64,000 nt of DNA from Mesorhizobium_L sp035547755 (GTDB taxonomy: Bacteria; Pseudomonadota; Alphaproteobacteria; Rhizobiales; Rhizobiaceae), in contig DASZUG010000075.1 of NCBI GenBank assembly GCA_035547755.1, positions 1-64,000 of the forward strand, read 5' to 3'. Below are positions 34,966 to 43,363 of the stretch, one piece after another. Under the pieces are notes generated by a model, which ran no database searches, was not told the origin of the DNA, and was given only the letters and a program-made list of their open reading frames with translations. How positions within the stretch are numbered: the stretch's first letter is position 1; every line of letters starts with the position of its first letter. The position numbers were made by a program, and so were the translations under genes.

Positions 34966-36566
34966 TGCGCGCCTTCGCCGAACTTCTCGATCGCCTGGTG
35001 CTGACGCCGTCGCGTAACGGTAAGCTGAAACTGCTTGTCGACTATTTCGCGGCGACGCCGGATCCCGATCGCGGCCTGGCGCTTGCCGCCATCACCGGCG
35101 ACCTCAACATTCCCTCGGTCAAGCCAGCCATGCTGCGGACGCTTGTCACCGAGCGCATGGACCCCGTTCTTTTCGCCTATTCCTATGATTATGTCGGCGA
35201 CCTCGCCGAAACCGTCTCGCTCGTCTGGCCCGTCGCCGAAGGGCGCGCCGGGGAAAGCGAGGTGCGCCTCGCCGATGCTGTAACGGCGCTGCAGCGGGCG
35301 GGGCGGGCGGACGGGCCGGCAATCCTCGCCAATCTGCTCGATCGCCTCGCCATTCCCGAGCGTTTCGCCATCATCAAGCTGGTGACAGGCGGCCTGAGGA
35401 TCGGCGTCTCGGCACGCTTGGCGAAACAGGCGCTCGCCGATCTAGGCGGAGTGGATGTCACGGAGATCGAGGAATTGTGGCACGGCCTTCAGCCACCCTA
35501 TGTCAGCCTTTTCCACTGGCTGTCGGGTGAGGGCGAGAAACCGACACAGGCCGCCGCCGCTCCCTTCCGGCCTGTCATGCTCTCCAATCCTGTCGGCGAT
35601 GGCGATCTCGAAAAGCTCGATCCCGCGGATTATGTCGCCGAATGGAAGTGGGACGGCATCCGCGTCCAGGCCGTATCCGAGGCAGGGGTGCGCCGCCTCT
35701 ACTCGCGCACCGGCGACGATATCTCCGGCGCTTTCCCGGATGTCGTCGAGGCTATGTCTTTCGAAGCCGCGCTCGACGGCGAACTGCTTGTCGGCCGGCC
35801 GCCCGAACATACCGGCGCCTTCTCCGATCTGCAGCAGCGGCTGAACCGCAAGAGCGTGACGGCCAAGATGCTATCGCAATATCCCGCCTTCATCCGCTGC
35901 TACGATATCTTGCAGGAAGGCGAGGAGGATACGCGCGGTCTGCCATTCACCGAGCGGCGGCAACGCTTGGAAGCCTTTGTGGCGCTGCTCGACCCGCATC
36001 GTTTCGACCTCTCGCCGCTCGTTCCTTTTCCGGGATGGGAAGCGCTGGAGGATTTGCGCCGCAAGCCGCCGCACCCGATCATCGAGGGGGTGATGCTGAA
36101 GCGGCGCGATTCGCCCTATGTGCCCGGCCGTCCGAAAGGACCCTGGTTCAAGTGGAAACGCGATCCGCACACGGTCGACGCCGTCCTGATGTATGCGCAG
36201 CGCGGCCACGGCAAGCGCTCCAGCTTCTATTCGGATTTCACCTTCGGGGTCTGGACCGGCGCCGAGGACGAACTCGAACTCGTGCCGGTCGGCAAGGCCT
36301 ATTTCGGCTTCACCGACGCGGAACTGCGTCAACTCGACAAATATGTGCGCGACAATACGATCGAGCGTTTCGGGCCGGTCCGTTCGGTGCGTGCCGATCC
36401 TGAACATGGCCTCGTCCTCGAAATTGCCTTTGAAGGATTGGCCCGCTCGCAGCGCCACCGTTCCGGCGTCGCGATGCGTTTTCCCCGTATTTCAAGGCTT
36501 CGCTGGGACAAACCGGCGGCGGAGGCCGATCGGCTTGAGACGCTTCAATCCCTGCTCGACCGGTAG
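34965..36566 (+). CDS. ATP-dependent DNA ligase of the Lhr/Exo/Pde cluster
   Basis: A 533-residue ATP-dependent DNA ligase. The N-terminal DNA-binding domain (about 1-200, with RIGVSARLAKQALADL) is followed by the nucleotidyltransferase domain, whose adenylated Lys228 lies in YVAEWKWDGIRVQ. The remaining motifs include YSRTGDDISGAF, the late GVMLKRRDSPYVPGR and FKWKRDPHTVDAVL, and a C-terminal OB fold completes the enzyme. It is not LigD: there is no polymerase or phosphoesterase domain and no ku gene here. It probably seals nicks made or processed by the neighbouring exonuclease and phosphoesterase. It is coupled to the exonuclease gene. Confidence 0.93.
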   Translation: MRAFAELLDRLVLTPSRNGKLKLLVDYFAATPDPDRGLALAAITGDLNIPSVKPAMLRTLVTERMDPVLFAYSYDYVGDLAETVSLVWPVAEGRAGESEVRLADAVTALQRAGRADGPAILANLLDRLAIPERFAIIKLVTGGLRIGVSARLAKQALADLGGVDVTEIEELWHGLQPPYVSLFHWLSGEGEKPTQAAAAPFRPVMLSNPVGDGDLEKLDPADYVAEWKWDGIRVQAVSEAGVRRLYSRTGDDISGAFPDVVEAMSFEAALDGELLVGRPPEHTGAFSDLQQRLNRKSVTAKMLSQYPAFIRCYDILQEGEEDTRGLPFTERRQRLEAFVALLDPHRFDLSPLVPFPGWEALEDLRRKPPHPIIEGVMLKRRDSPYVPGRPKGPWFKWKRDPHTVDAVLMYAQRGHGKRSSFYSDFTFGVWTGAEDELELVPVGKAYFGFTDAELRQLDKYVRDNTIERFGPVRSVRADPEHGLVLEIAFEGLARSQRHRSGVAMRFPRISRLRWDKPAAEADRLETLQSLLDR

Positions 36567-36578
36567 ATCGCTCCTTCG

Positions 36579-37709
36579 TCATTTCTGACGGGTCGAAACC
36601 CTTATCTCGTAAATATCGACCGCCTTTCCCTGCTTGTCGATGTCGGAGACGATGGAGATCTTGCCCGCATCGGCGGGATTTGCGTTCGGCATATCCATCT
36701 CGAACAGGAAATCGCTGCGCTGGTTGCCGACCTCATAGCGCTTGCGTTCGCATATGCCGAGTGTACCGAAATCGCAATTGACAGATATCTGCGTATCCTT
36801 GCCCTCCTGGGCGCGCGCAACGACGTCGAACAGCGCGTGCTTGCCGGCGATCTGTTCCAGCACGCCCTTGCCGACGTCGAATGTCACCCCGCCATTCTGT
36901 GCGCCGGAGATGATGCGGAGGAATTTCGCGTGGCCTTCCTGCATGATGCTCGCCTGGGCGCCCGCTCCAGCGGTGGCGGTTGTGGGGTCATCGGGGGTGA
37001 AAATGATGATCCAGCTTTGTTCCGCGTCGGCTTGCCCTTCCTTTTTGGGCGCTTCAGCGGCTCCGCTGGAGCTTTCCTCCTGAAGCGTCTGCGGCGGATG
37101 CCAGCCTGGCGCCCCACTTTGTGGGCCTTTCGCGAGCAGATCGCCTTGCAGCGCCCACCAGCCGCCGACAATGATCAGGACGAGAACGGCAAGGCTGGCG
37201 AGAGGCGCAACGAAAAAACGGCGTCGGCGGCGCGACGTGCGCCGCTCGGCAACGGGCGGTGCGCCGTCACTCGGGAGATCGCGGAGATCGGGATAAGCAG
37301 GCCGCGCGGCGGGATCGGGATCGATCCTGGGGTCGGCTTCGGGCGAAGCGTGCTTTGCCCGCATGTTCTCCCGACGCTCCGCCTGGATTTCCGGCGCGAC
37401 GGGAGGGGTGGCGCAAGCAGGGCCTTGCTCTGGCTCGACCTGGATGCTCGGAGCCTCGCCCGTGGCAATGGGAGGGTCTATCTCGAATGGGGATGCAGGA
37501 GCGAACCCGGCTTCGATTTCACTGATGCGCGCCTTCAGATTGTCGCGTCTGGCCGCGGCTTCCGCCGGCGTGATGCCATCGCCTTCCTCCAGAACGCGAT
37601 GCAGCGCGTTGAAGGCCGAACGATAGACACGCGCGCGAAACACACGGTCGCCCGCATCGCCTTTCTGGAGGGCGTTCCTGATCGCCGTTTCGATCGGATC
37701 CAACCGCAA
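36579..37709 (-). CDS. Conserved single-pass membrane protein of unknown function
   Basis: A 376-residue protein. The N-terminal cytoplasmic segment begins MRLDPIETAIRNALQKGDAG and contains a short helical motif (ALHRVLEEGDGITPAEAAAR), like similar proteins in other rhizobia. A Pro/Ala/Glu linker and a basic stretch (RRTSRRRRRFF) precede one transmembrane helix at about residues 166-185 (LASLAVLVLIIVGGWWAL). The extracytoplasmic domain of about 150 residues (SWIIIFTPDD... VNCDFGTLGICERKRYEVG) holds a Cys pair that could form a disulfide. No function is recognised. It is convergent with the ligase gene, 12 bases away. Confidence 0.8.
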   Translation of the reverse strand: MRLDPIETAIRNALQKGDAGDRVFRARVYRSAFNALHRVLEEGDGITPAEAAARRDNLKARISEIEAGFAPASPFEIDPPIATGEAPSIQVEPEQGPACATPPVAPEIQAERRENMRAKHASPEADPRIDPDPAARPAYPDLRDLPSDGAPPVAERRTSRRRRRFFVAPLASLAVLVLIIVGGWWALQGDLLAKGPQSGAPGWHPPQTLQEESSSGAAEAPKKEGQADAEQSWIIIFTPDDPTTATAGAGAQASIMQEGHAKFLRIISGAQNGGVTFDVGKGVLEQIAGKHALFDVVARAQEGKDTQISVNCDFGTLGICERKRYEVGNQRSDFLFEMDMPNANPADAGKISIVSDIDKQGKAVDIYEIRVSTRQK

Positions 37710-37900
37710 TTCCTTTCCTCGTCACCCCGTTGCAGCGTTAACCATGCGAATTCGATTGTGCAACGGCACTGAAAGGGCGAATCACAGATGAAGCTTATGA
37801 ATCAGGCAACTCTTTGCCGAATGCCGCCGGTTGCCGGCTTTCGTCTTTTGCTACAAACAGCTTTGCTGAAATCCGCTTTTGCGACGGAGCAAACAAACGC

Positions 37901-38899
37901 ATGGCCTTGCCCGACATTCTCAAGCACAAATTGCGGCTTCCTGTCATGGGATCGCCGCTTTTCATCATCTCCCACCCGCCCCTGGTTCTCGCTCAATGCG
38001 AGGCAGGCATCGCCGGCGCTTTTCCCGCCTTGAACGCGCGGCCGCAATCGCAACTCGACGAATGGCTGGCGGAAATCACGGAAGAACTCGCCCGTTACGA
38101 CAGCGCCAATCCGGATCGCCCGTCAGCGCCATTCGCCGTCAACCAGATCGTGCACAAATCCAACACGCGTCTCGACCACGATCTCGGCGTTTGCGTGAAA
38201 TACAAGGCGCCGATCGTCATTTCCTCCCTCGGCGCGGTCGAGGAGGTGAACCAGGCGGTGCATTCCTATGGCGGCATCGTCCTGCACGACATCATCCATG
38301 ACCGGCATGCGCGAAAGGCGATCGAGAAAGGCGCCGACGGGCTGATCGCGGTGGCGGCCGGCGCCGGCGGCCATGCCGGCACGCTGTCGCCCTTCGCGCT
38401 CGTGCAGGAGATCCGGCAATGGTTCGACGGTCCGCTGCTGCTTTCCGGCGCGATCGCCAATGGCGGCGCCATCCTGGCTGCCGAGGCGATGGGCGCTGAT
38501 ATGGCCTATATCGGTTCGCCCTTCATTGCCACGGCCGAAGCCCGCGCGCCTGAAGCCTACAAGCAGATGATTGTGGACTCGCGGGCGGCCGACATCGTCT
38601 ATTCCAACCTCTTCACCGGCGTTCACGGCAATTACCTGAAGGCCTCCATCCGCGCCGCGGGCATGGACCCCGACAATCTGCCGGTCTCCGATCCCTCGAC
38701 GATGAATTTCGCCGACGGCTCCTCCAAGGCGAAGGCCTGGAAGGAGATATGGGGCTCCGGGCAGGGGATCGGCGCGGTGGACAAGGTCGTTTCGGCCGGT
38801 GAACTTATCGAGCGCCTGGCGCGGGAATACGAGACTGCCAGGGCGCGATTGAAGCTTTCGCAAGAAAGGCACGGCATGGGCATAGTGGTTACGACCTGA
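37901..38899 (+). CDS. Nitronate monooxygenase / 2-nitropropane dioxygenase-like FMN oxidoreductase
   Basis: A 332-residue TIM-barrel flavoprotein. It opens LKLRLPVMGSPLFIISHPPL-like (HKLRLPVMGSPLFIISHPPL). FMN-binding parts include AAGAGGHAGTLSPFALVQEI, the phosphate site LLSGAIANGGAILAAEAMGA and DMAYIGSPFIATAEA. The catalytic His of this class is in GAGGHAG. It oxidises propionate 3-nitronate or alkyl nitronates as detoxification, or acts as an NAD(P)H:quinone-type reductase in some members. The ATG at 37901 follows a GGAGC; the upstream open frame is not similar to the family. Confidence 0.9.
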   Translation: MALPDILKHKLRLPVMGSPLFIISHPPLVLAQCEAGIAGAFPALNARPQSQLDEWLAEITEELARYDSANPDRPSAPFAVNQIVHKSNTRLDHDLGVCVKYKAPIVISSLGAVEEVNQAVHSYGGIVLHDIIHDRHARKAIEKGADGLIAVAAGAGGHAGTLSPFALVQEIRQWFDGPLLLSGAIANGGAILAAEAMGADMAYIGSPFIATAEARAPEAYKQMIVDSRAADIVYSNLFTGVHGNYLKASIRAAGMDPDNLPVSDPSTMNFADGSSKAKAWKEIWGSGQGIGAVDKVVSAGELIERLAREYETARARLKLSQERHGMGIVVTT

Positions 38900-39015
38900 T
38901 CGTTGGCTGCCGATCGGATGACCGGAAAGGGTGGGTTGCGGAACGACGGCTTTAGGAGACCGAAGGCGGAAAGCGGACATGCTCGCGTCCAAGCGGCCAG
39001 TAGTTTGCAACCTCG

Positions 39016-39777
39016 TCAGGACGCATGCACGATGCGCTGTCCTTCAAAGTCCGGACTGTTGCTTCGCTTCACATTTGGAGCCGCTACGCCGGTCGCGACG
39101 GCATCAAGCACTTGCCCTGACACGGAGTCGGCGATCTTGAGGACGCGGTTAAGTAGGCTTTCGCCTCCCGTGTCGGCGCTGGCATAGACAAGCTTAACGT
39201 TCTCCGGCAGCAGGCGGTTTTGAAAGAATGGCTTACGCCGCGCGTTGTAGTCGATCAGATTTCCCAAATCGGAGTCCACGACCATGCCGATACGCATCTC
39301 AGGCGTAACAAGCCTGCGATGATGCAACTCTTCCAGCGCGGCCAGCCATCCAAAGTTCTCCGGCTTTTCCACCTTGAGGCCTACAAATTCCCAGCAAAAC
39401 GGCACGTCAAGCGCCCAGTATTCGCTTGCGCCTTGCGGCGGCGGAGCCCGCTTAAACGTGACAACGCCCACTACTGAGACCTTTTGGTCGTTGATCATCC
39501 GCGTGTTCGTATCGACTGCGCAGAGAAAGTCATAATTCTTGAAGAGGGCTGTCGAACTGTGAAACGTGAGGGTTGGGATAGCCTGCGGTATGCGCGATAC
39601 AACTTTTGGCCCCTTGGGCCGTTCGTAGCTCACCTCGGAGTAGGTGTTAACCATCGCGCCGCCGAACTGGATCTCACCAGTCTGTTCGTCGATCGTTACT
39701 ACGATTTCAGTCACGTCGCCGCTAGTCGTTCCGTAGAGATGTTCGGTACGCTTTTTACGCGGCGGTTTCTTAGGCAT
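39016..39777 (-). CDS. Unassigned 253-residue protein, possibly RNase H-like (DUF3800-like)
   Basis: No firm family. A basic N terminus (MPKKPPRKKRTEHLYG) precedes a mixed alpha/beta protein. Three acidic spots have the spacing of DUF3800-type RNase H-fold proteins: FLCAVDTNTRMI (about residue 97), MRIGMVVDSDLGNLIDYNAR (about 180) and KLVYASADTGGESLLNRVLK (about 215). The last is reminiscent of the ADSKSSPLLQ-like end of that family. This is structural pattern matching, not proof. AGGGGG stands upstream of the ATG at 39777. It is second in a two-gene unit after 39836-40192 (58-base gap), with AT-richer codons than its neighbours. Confidence 0.75.
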   Translation of the reverse strand: MPKKPPRKKRTEHLYGTTSGDVTEIVVTIDEQTGEIQFGGAMVNTYSEVSYERPKGPKVVSRIPQAIPTLTFHSSTALFKNYDFLCAVDTNTRMINDQKVSVVGVVTFKRAPPPQGASEYWALDVPFCWEFVGLKVEKPENFGWLAALEELHHRRLVTPEMRIGMVVDSDLGNLIDYNARRKPFFQNRLLPENVKLVYASADTGGESLLNRVLKIADSVSGQVLDAVATGVAAPNVKRSNSPDFEGQRIVHAS

Positions 39778-39835
39778 ATGGCCCCCTATAGCCAACACAG
39801 ATAAAAGTTTGTTTTCGTTGCGCTGCCACAGAGAT

Positions 39836-40192
39836 TCATTCTTGCAATCTCATCCACGACTTGTCCCAGGCCGTCACTGACTTCCGTGAGCGGGATCGTT
39901 CAAGCGGAGTGAAGCGGCGCTGATACTTCTTGCCTTCATACTCTACGATCTCCTTACTGCGTGCGTTTGGAAACATCCGGTCAAGCGCGCTTTCGATCTG
40001 TTCGTGCTCGCTCTTAGAAATGGCGCCGGCCGTCTTGAGCGCTGATTCGATCTCGCGAACCCTCGCTCGCGCAGATTTTATGTTAGCCTGATACTTGTCC
40101 GGATTGTTACCGGTGTAGTCATCAAAGCGTCTATTCCAAGCAGTCAGTTCGTCTCTCGCCGCTTCCAGGTCAGCGAGCGTGTAATTCGTCAT
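39836..40192 (-). CDS. Unassigned 118-residue helical protein, first gene of a two-gene islet
   Basis: A small, highly charged protein. MTNYTLADLEAARDELTAWN leads into a predicted coiled coil (IKSARARVREIESALKTAG), then a basic tail (EGKKYQRRFTPLERSRSR). There are no transmembrane or signal sequences and no recognised family. An AAGGAG ribosome site about ten bases before the ATG at 40192 supports the start; the frame is open upstream. A perfect 16-bp palindrome lies 23 bases before the start codon. The pair could be phage- or defence-derived, but nothing in this protein proves it. Confidence 0.7.
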   Translation of the reverse strand: MTNYTLADLEAARDELTAWNRRFDDYTGNNPDKYQANIKSARARVREIESALKTAGAISKSEHEQIESALDRMFPNARSKEIVEYEGKKYQRRFTPLERSRSRKSVTAWDKSWMRLQE

Positions 40193-40214
40193 GCGATAGT
40201 TTCTCCTTTTGACT

Positions 40215-40230
40215 ACGCGCTGCAGCGCGT
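40215..40230. promoter_or_regulatory. Perfect 16-bp GC palindrome ahead of the two-gene islet
   Basis: ACGCGCTGCAGCGCGT reads identically on both strands and lies directly upstream of the ribosome site of the 118-residue gene. It could be an operator, a small RNA hairpin, or a remnant of an insertion junction. Position favours an operator. Confidence 0.45.
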
Positions 40231-40371
40231 ATGGCTGCCGACTATCCGCTATTGGGAAACTTCCCTCCCCTGGACTAACGGCCGCAACGAGGTCGAAAGC
40301 GGAATCCACATCGCCAGCAATGATTAATGCTTTGTCGTTGGAAAAGCATATCGGCGCTTGGAAAAGAACCA

Positions 40372-40395
40372 GCCGCTATCTTGAGAGACAGCGGC
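40372..40395 (-). terminator. Rho-independent terminator of the OFA transporter operon
   Basis: On the minus strand a 10-bp stem (GCCGCTGTCT pairing with AGATAGCGGC, one G-T wobble) with the tetraloop CTCA is followed by TGGTTCTTTTCC. It lies 25 bases after the stop of the 40-residue accessory gene. Confidence 0.7.
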
Positions 40396-40419
40396 CGGCG
40401 TTTGCTCCAGCTGTTCGCT

Positions 40420-40542
40420 CTACTGGAACAGCTTCATCGCGTTAATCAGGGTCTGCAGGACGCCCAGCACCAGCGGGATGCCGACAAAGCCCCAGGCAAG
40501 CACCAGATGGAGGGCCGTGGTTCCGTTCTGATTGTTGCTCAT
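40420..40542 (-). CDS. 40-residue MFS transporter small subunit (OFA-associated)
   Basis: The short frame MSNNQNGTTALHLVLAWGFV... ends ...TLINAMKLFQ. It has one transmembrane helix (about residues 11-31, LHLVLAWGFVGIPLVLGVLQ) and a short C-terminal amphipathic end. A perfect AGGAGG six bases before the ATG overlaps the stop codon of the transporter gene, so translation is coupled. Small proteins of this shape (LAW.FV..PL..G.. T..NA.KLF) accompany oxalate/formate-type MFS transporters in proteobacteria and are often missed because of size. Likely a stabilising or modulating subunit in the inner membrane. Confidence 0.82.
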   Translation of the reverse strand: MSNNQNGTTALHLVLAWGFVGIPLVLGVLQTLINAMKLFQ

Positions 40543-40553
40543 ATCGATCCTCC

Positions 40554-41966
40554 TCAGGCCCGTGCCGCTGCTTCGCCGGCGACGTCGAGCGCGGGCTCGT
40601 CCGCTTCCGGCTTCATATGGTATTTCTCATGCACCGCCTTCACCAGGAGATTGCAGATGAAGCCGATGACCAGCAGGCCGGCCATGATGTACATGGTGTT
40701 GTTGTAGGCCTGCGCCTTCGGCACGCCGTGGGCGAGATTATACTGACGCAGATAATTGACGATGACCGGACCGAAGATGCCCGCCGCCGACCATGCGGTC
40801 AGGAGCAGGCCGTGGATGGCGCCGACATAGCGCGTGCCGAACATGTCCCTCAGATAGGCCGGCACGGTCGAGAAGCCGCCGCCATACATCGAGATGATGA
40901 TCAGGAAGCAGACGACGAACAGCGCCACGCTGCCGATCGCGCCGGCATGCGGCACCGTGCAGTAGAGGACGAAGCCGAGCACCATGAAGACGAAATAGGT
41001 GTTCTTGCGCCCAATATAGTCCGACACGGTCGCCCAGCAGAAGCGCCCGCCCATATTGAACAGGCTCATCAGGCCGACGAAGCCGGCGGCGGCGACCGGG
41101 GTGATGACGCCCGGGAACATTTCCTGGCTCATCGCCGAGGCCTGGCCGAGAACGCCGATGCCGGCCGTGACGTTGAGGCACAGCACCCACCAGATCAGCC
41201 AGAATTGCGGCGTCTTCAACGCGTCATAGACATAGACGTCGTTCTTGCTGATCAGCTTGTTCTGCCGTGGCGGCACATAGCCTTCCGGCATCCAGCCGGC
41301 CGGCGGGACGCGCACGATGATCGAGCCGACGATCATGAAGATGAAATAGACGATGCCGAGCACGACGAAGGTTTCCATCACGCCGATATGGCTGGCCGTG
41401 GTGAACTTCCTCATCAGCCATACCGAAAGCGGAGCGGCGATGAAGGCGCCGCCGCCGAAGCCCATGATGGCCATGCCGGTCGCCATGCCCGGACGGTCGG
41501 GGAACCATTTGATCAGCGTCGAGACCGGCGAGATATAGCCGATGCCGAGCGCGATCCCGCCGATCACGCCATAGCCGAGATAGATCAGCCACAGATTGTG
41601 GATGGAGACGCCGAAGGCGGAGATCAGGAAGCCGCCGGCCCAGCAGCAGGCGGCGGTGAACATCGCCTTGCGTGGGCCGCCTTCCTCGACCCAGCGGCCG
41701 AACACGGCCGAGGAAACACCGAGAAAGAAGATGGCGAGCGAGAATATCCAGCCGAGCTGGGTCAGTTTCCAGTCGCCGGGTGCCGATTGATGGATGCCGA
41801 TCAACTTGGTCATCGGCAGGTTGAAAACGCTGAACGCATAGGCCTGCCCGATGCACAGATGCACACACAATGCCGCCGGCGGCACCATCCACCGGCTAAA
41901 GCCGGGGCCGGCGACCGTCCGGGAGCGATCGAACCAGGCGCCCGATCCGCCACTTGCCGTTTCCAT
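40554..41966 (-). CDS. OFA-family MFS transporter (oxalate/formate antiporter-like)
   Basis: A 470-residue major facilitator protein with twelve hydrophobic helices. It opens GPGFSRWMVPPAALCVHLCI and GQAYAFSVFNLPM, typical of the OFA group. The conserved MFS loop appears as FGRWVEEGGPRKAM, with later RFCWATVSDYIGRKNTYFVF. Substrates in the family include oxalate/formate exchange, lactate and other small carboxylates. With fdsGBA in the same window, formate or oxalate is attractive, but no oxalate decarboxylation genes (frc/oxc) are seen. The start is supported by GGAGG seven bases upstream. Two dyads precede the gene. Confidence 0.9.
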   Translation of the reverse strand: METASGGSGAWFDRSRTVAGPGFSRWMVPPAALCVHLCIGQAYAFSVFNLPMTKLIGIHQSAPGDWKLTQLGWIFSLAIFFLGVSSAVFGRWVEEGGPRKAMFTAACCWAGGFLISAFGVSIHNLWLIYLGYGVIGGIALGIGYISPVSTLIKWFPDRPGMATGMAIMGFGGGAFIAAPLSVWLMRKFTTASHIGVMETFVVLGIVYFIFMIVGSIIVRVPPAGWMPEGYVPPRQNKLISKNDVYVYDALKTPQFWLIWWVLCLNVTAGIGVLGQASAMSQEMFPGVITPVAAAGFVGLMSLFNMGGRFCWATVSDYIGRKNTYFVFMVLGFVLYCTVPHAGAIGSVALFVVCFLIIISMYGGGFSTVPAYLRDMFGTRYVGAIHGLLLTAWSAAGIFGPVIVNYLRQYNLAHGVPKAQAYNNTMYIMAGLLVIGFICNLLVKAVHEKYHMKPEADEPALDVAGEAAARA

Positions 41967-41995
41967 TGGGTTCCTCCACTTTTTGGTTATGGCGA

Positions 41996-42039
41996 GGGGT
42001 AGGTTATTCGGATTCTCCTACCCCGCAAATCACATTTGC
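41996..42039. promoter_or_regulatory. Two adjacent dyads upstream of the OFA transporter
   Basis: The first dyad, GGGGTAGG (41996-42003) with CCTACCCC (42017-42024), is a perfect 8-bp stem with a 13-base loop about 30 bases before the ATG. The second, GCAAAT-CAC-ATTTGC (42025-42039), abuts it. The first could be a leader hairpin; the second looks like a protein-binding operator. The remainder of the region up to the tRNA shows no gene. Confidence 0.45.
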
Positions 42040-42232
42040 CATATTTAAACCATCTTTCGACCAGCTTGCCGCCTCACTTGGGCGTAGGTGGCTACCCCCT
42101 GCGGCAACCGCCATGATTGACCATGTACTGAATTACCGCGGGAAATTACGGGAGACGGAGAAGAGACGGCAAGACGACTTGAAATCGCTTTGCATTGCGG
42201 CTATCACGCGCCGCACCAACACACTGTGGATC

Positions 42233-42308
42233 GCCGCTTTAGCTCAGTTGGTAGAGCACGTCATTCGTAATGATGGGGTCGGGTGTTCGAGTCACCCAAG
42301 CGGCACCA
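42233..42308 (+). tRNA. tRNA-Thr (anticodon CGT)
   Basis: A full cloverleaf is seen by hand: acceptor GCCGCTT with AAGCGGC, D arm GCTC/GAGC around AGTTGGTA, and anticodon stem CGTCA/TGATG with loop TTCGTAA (anticodon CGT, reading ACG). The T arm is GGGTG-TTCGAGT-CACCC, and the CCA end is encoded. No duplicated 3' end indicating an integrated element was noticed nearby. Confidence 0.95.
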
Positions 42309-42351
42309 ACAATTTCAATAAGTTAACGCGAACCGATGGTGACGCTTACCG

Positions 42352-43353
42352 TCAGGCTGTCGCCTTGCCGCTCCCGTCGAAGCGGTAGATTTTTGCCTTG
42401 TCGGGCGTGAGGAAGACGACATCGTCGTCATGGAAACGGTGTTCGCCGAACAGTCGCACTGTGATCAGCCCCGCTTGTTCCGTCTCGACATAGAGGATGG
42501 TATCGGCCCCGAGATGTTCGGCGTGCGTCACCGATCCCCTCCACGATCCGGCGTCGGCGCTGACGGAAATGTGCTCCGGCCGGATGCCGATCGTTTTGGC
42601 GCCGCTCGAGCCGAGTTTTGCCGCATCGATGAAATTCATCTGCGGCGAGCCGATGAAGCCGGCGACGAACAGATTGGCGGGGCGGTTGTAAAGTTCCATC
42701 GGCGAGCCGACTTGCTCCACGACGCCCTTGTTCAGCACCACGATTCGGTCGGCGAGCGTCATCGCCTCGACCTGGTCGTGGGTGACGTAGATCATCGTCG
42801 ATTTGAGCTCCCGGTGCAGCCTGGCGATCTCAATGCGGGTGTTGACGCGAAGCGCGGCGTCGAGATTGGACAGCGGCTCGTCGAACAGGAAAAGCTTCGG
42901 CTCGCGCACGATGGCGCGGCCGATGGCGACGCGCTGGCGTTGACCGCCTGACAGTTCCGCCGGCCGCCGGCCGAGATAGTCCTCGAGCGACAGCATTGTC
43001 GATGCGGCCTCGACGCGCTTCGTTATGTCCTTCGCCGGCGCGCCCGCCTGCTTCAGGCCGAGCCCCATATTGTCGCGCACGGTCAGATGCGGATAGAGAG
43101 CATAGGACTGGAACACCATGGCGATGCCGCGCTTCGCCGGCGGCACGTTGCCGACTTCCTTTCCGTCGATCTTGACCGATCCGGATGTCGCGTCCTCCAG
43201 GCCGGCGATGACGCGCAACAGAGTCGATTTCCCGCAGCCCGACGGACCGACGAAGATGACGAACTCGCCGTCCTCCACCGCGAGATCGATGCCTTTCAGC
43301 ACGTCGACCTGCCCGAAGGATTTGCGGATATTGCTGAGCGTCAGCGAACCCAA
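42352..43353 (-). CDS. Sugar ABC transporter ATP-binding protein (MalK/UgpC class)
   Basis: A 333-residue ATPase. Walker A is FVGPSGCGKSTLLRVIAG, the signature is ELSGGQRQRVAIGRAIV, and Walker B is KLFLFDEPLSNLDA. The C-terminal OB-fold (MOI/TOBE) domain follows from about residue 235 (GIRPEHISVSADAGSW). It energises the CUT1 importer encoded upstream on the same strand. It begins ten bases after the oxidoreductase gene and ends the operon. Confidence 0.93.
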   Translation of the reverse strand: MGSLTLSNIRKSFGQVDVLKGIDLAVEDGEFVIFVGPSGCGKSTLLRVIAGLEDATSGSVKIDGKEVGNVPPAKRGIAMVFQSYALYPHLTVRDNMGLGLKQAGAPAKDITKRVEAASTMLSLEDYLGRRPAELSGGQRQRVAIGRAIVREPKLFLFDEPLSNLDAALRVNTRIEIARLHRELKSTMIYVTHDQVEAMTLADRIVVLNKGVVEQVGSPMELYNRPANLFVAGFIGSPQMNFIDAAKLGSSGAKTIGIRPEHISVSADAGSWRGSVTHAEHLGADTILYVETEQAGLITVRLFGEHRFHDDDVVFLTPDKAKIYRFDGSGKATA

Positions 43354-43363
43354 ATCATTCTCC

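Noticed and set aside
42233..42308. tRNA-Thr as an integration site for a genomic island holding the nearby unknown gene pair
   Set aside because: No duplicated tRNA 3' end, integrase or element boundary is visible; the OFA operon lies between the tRNA and the islet.
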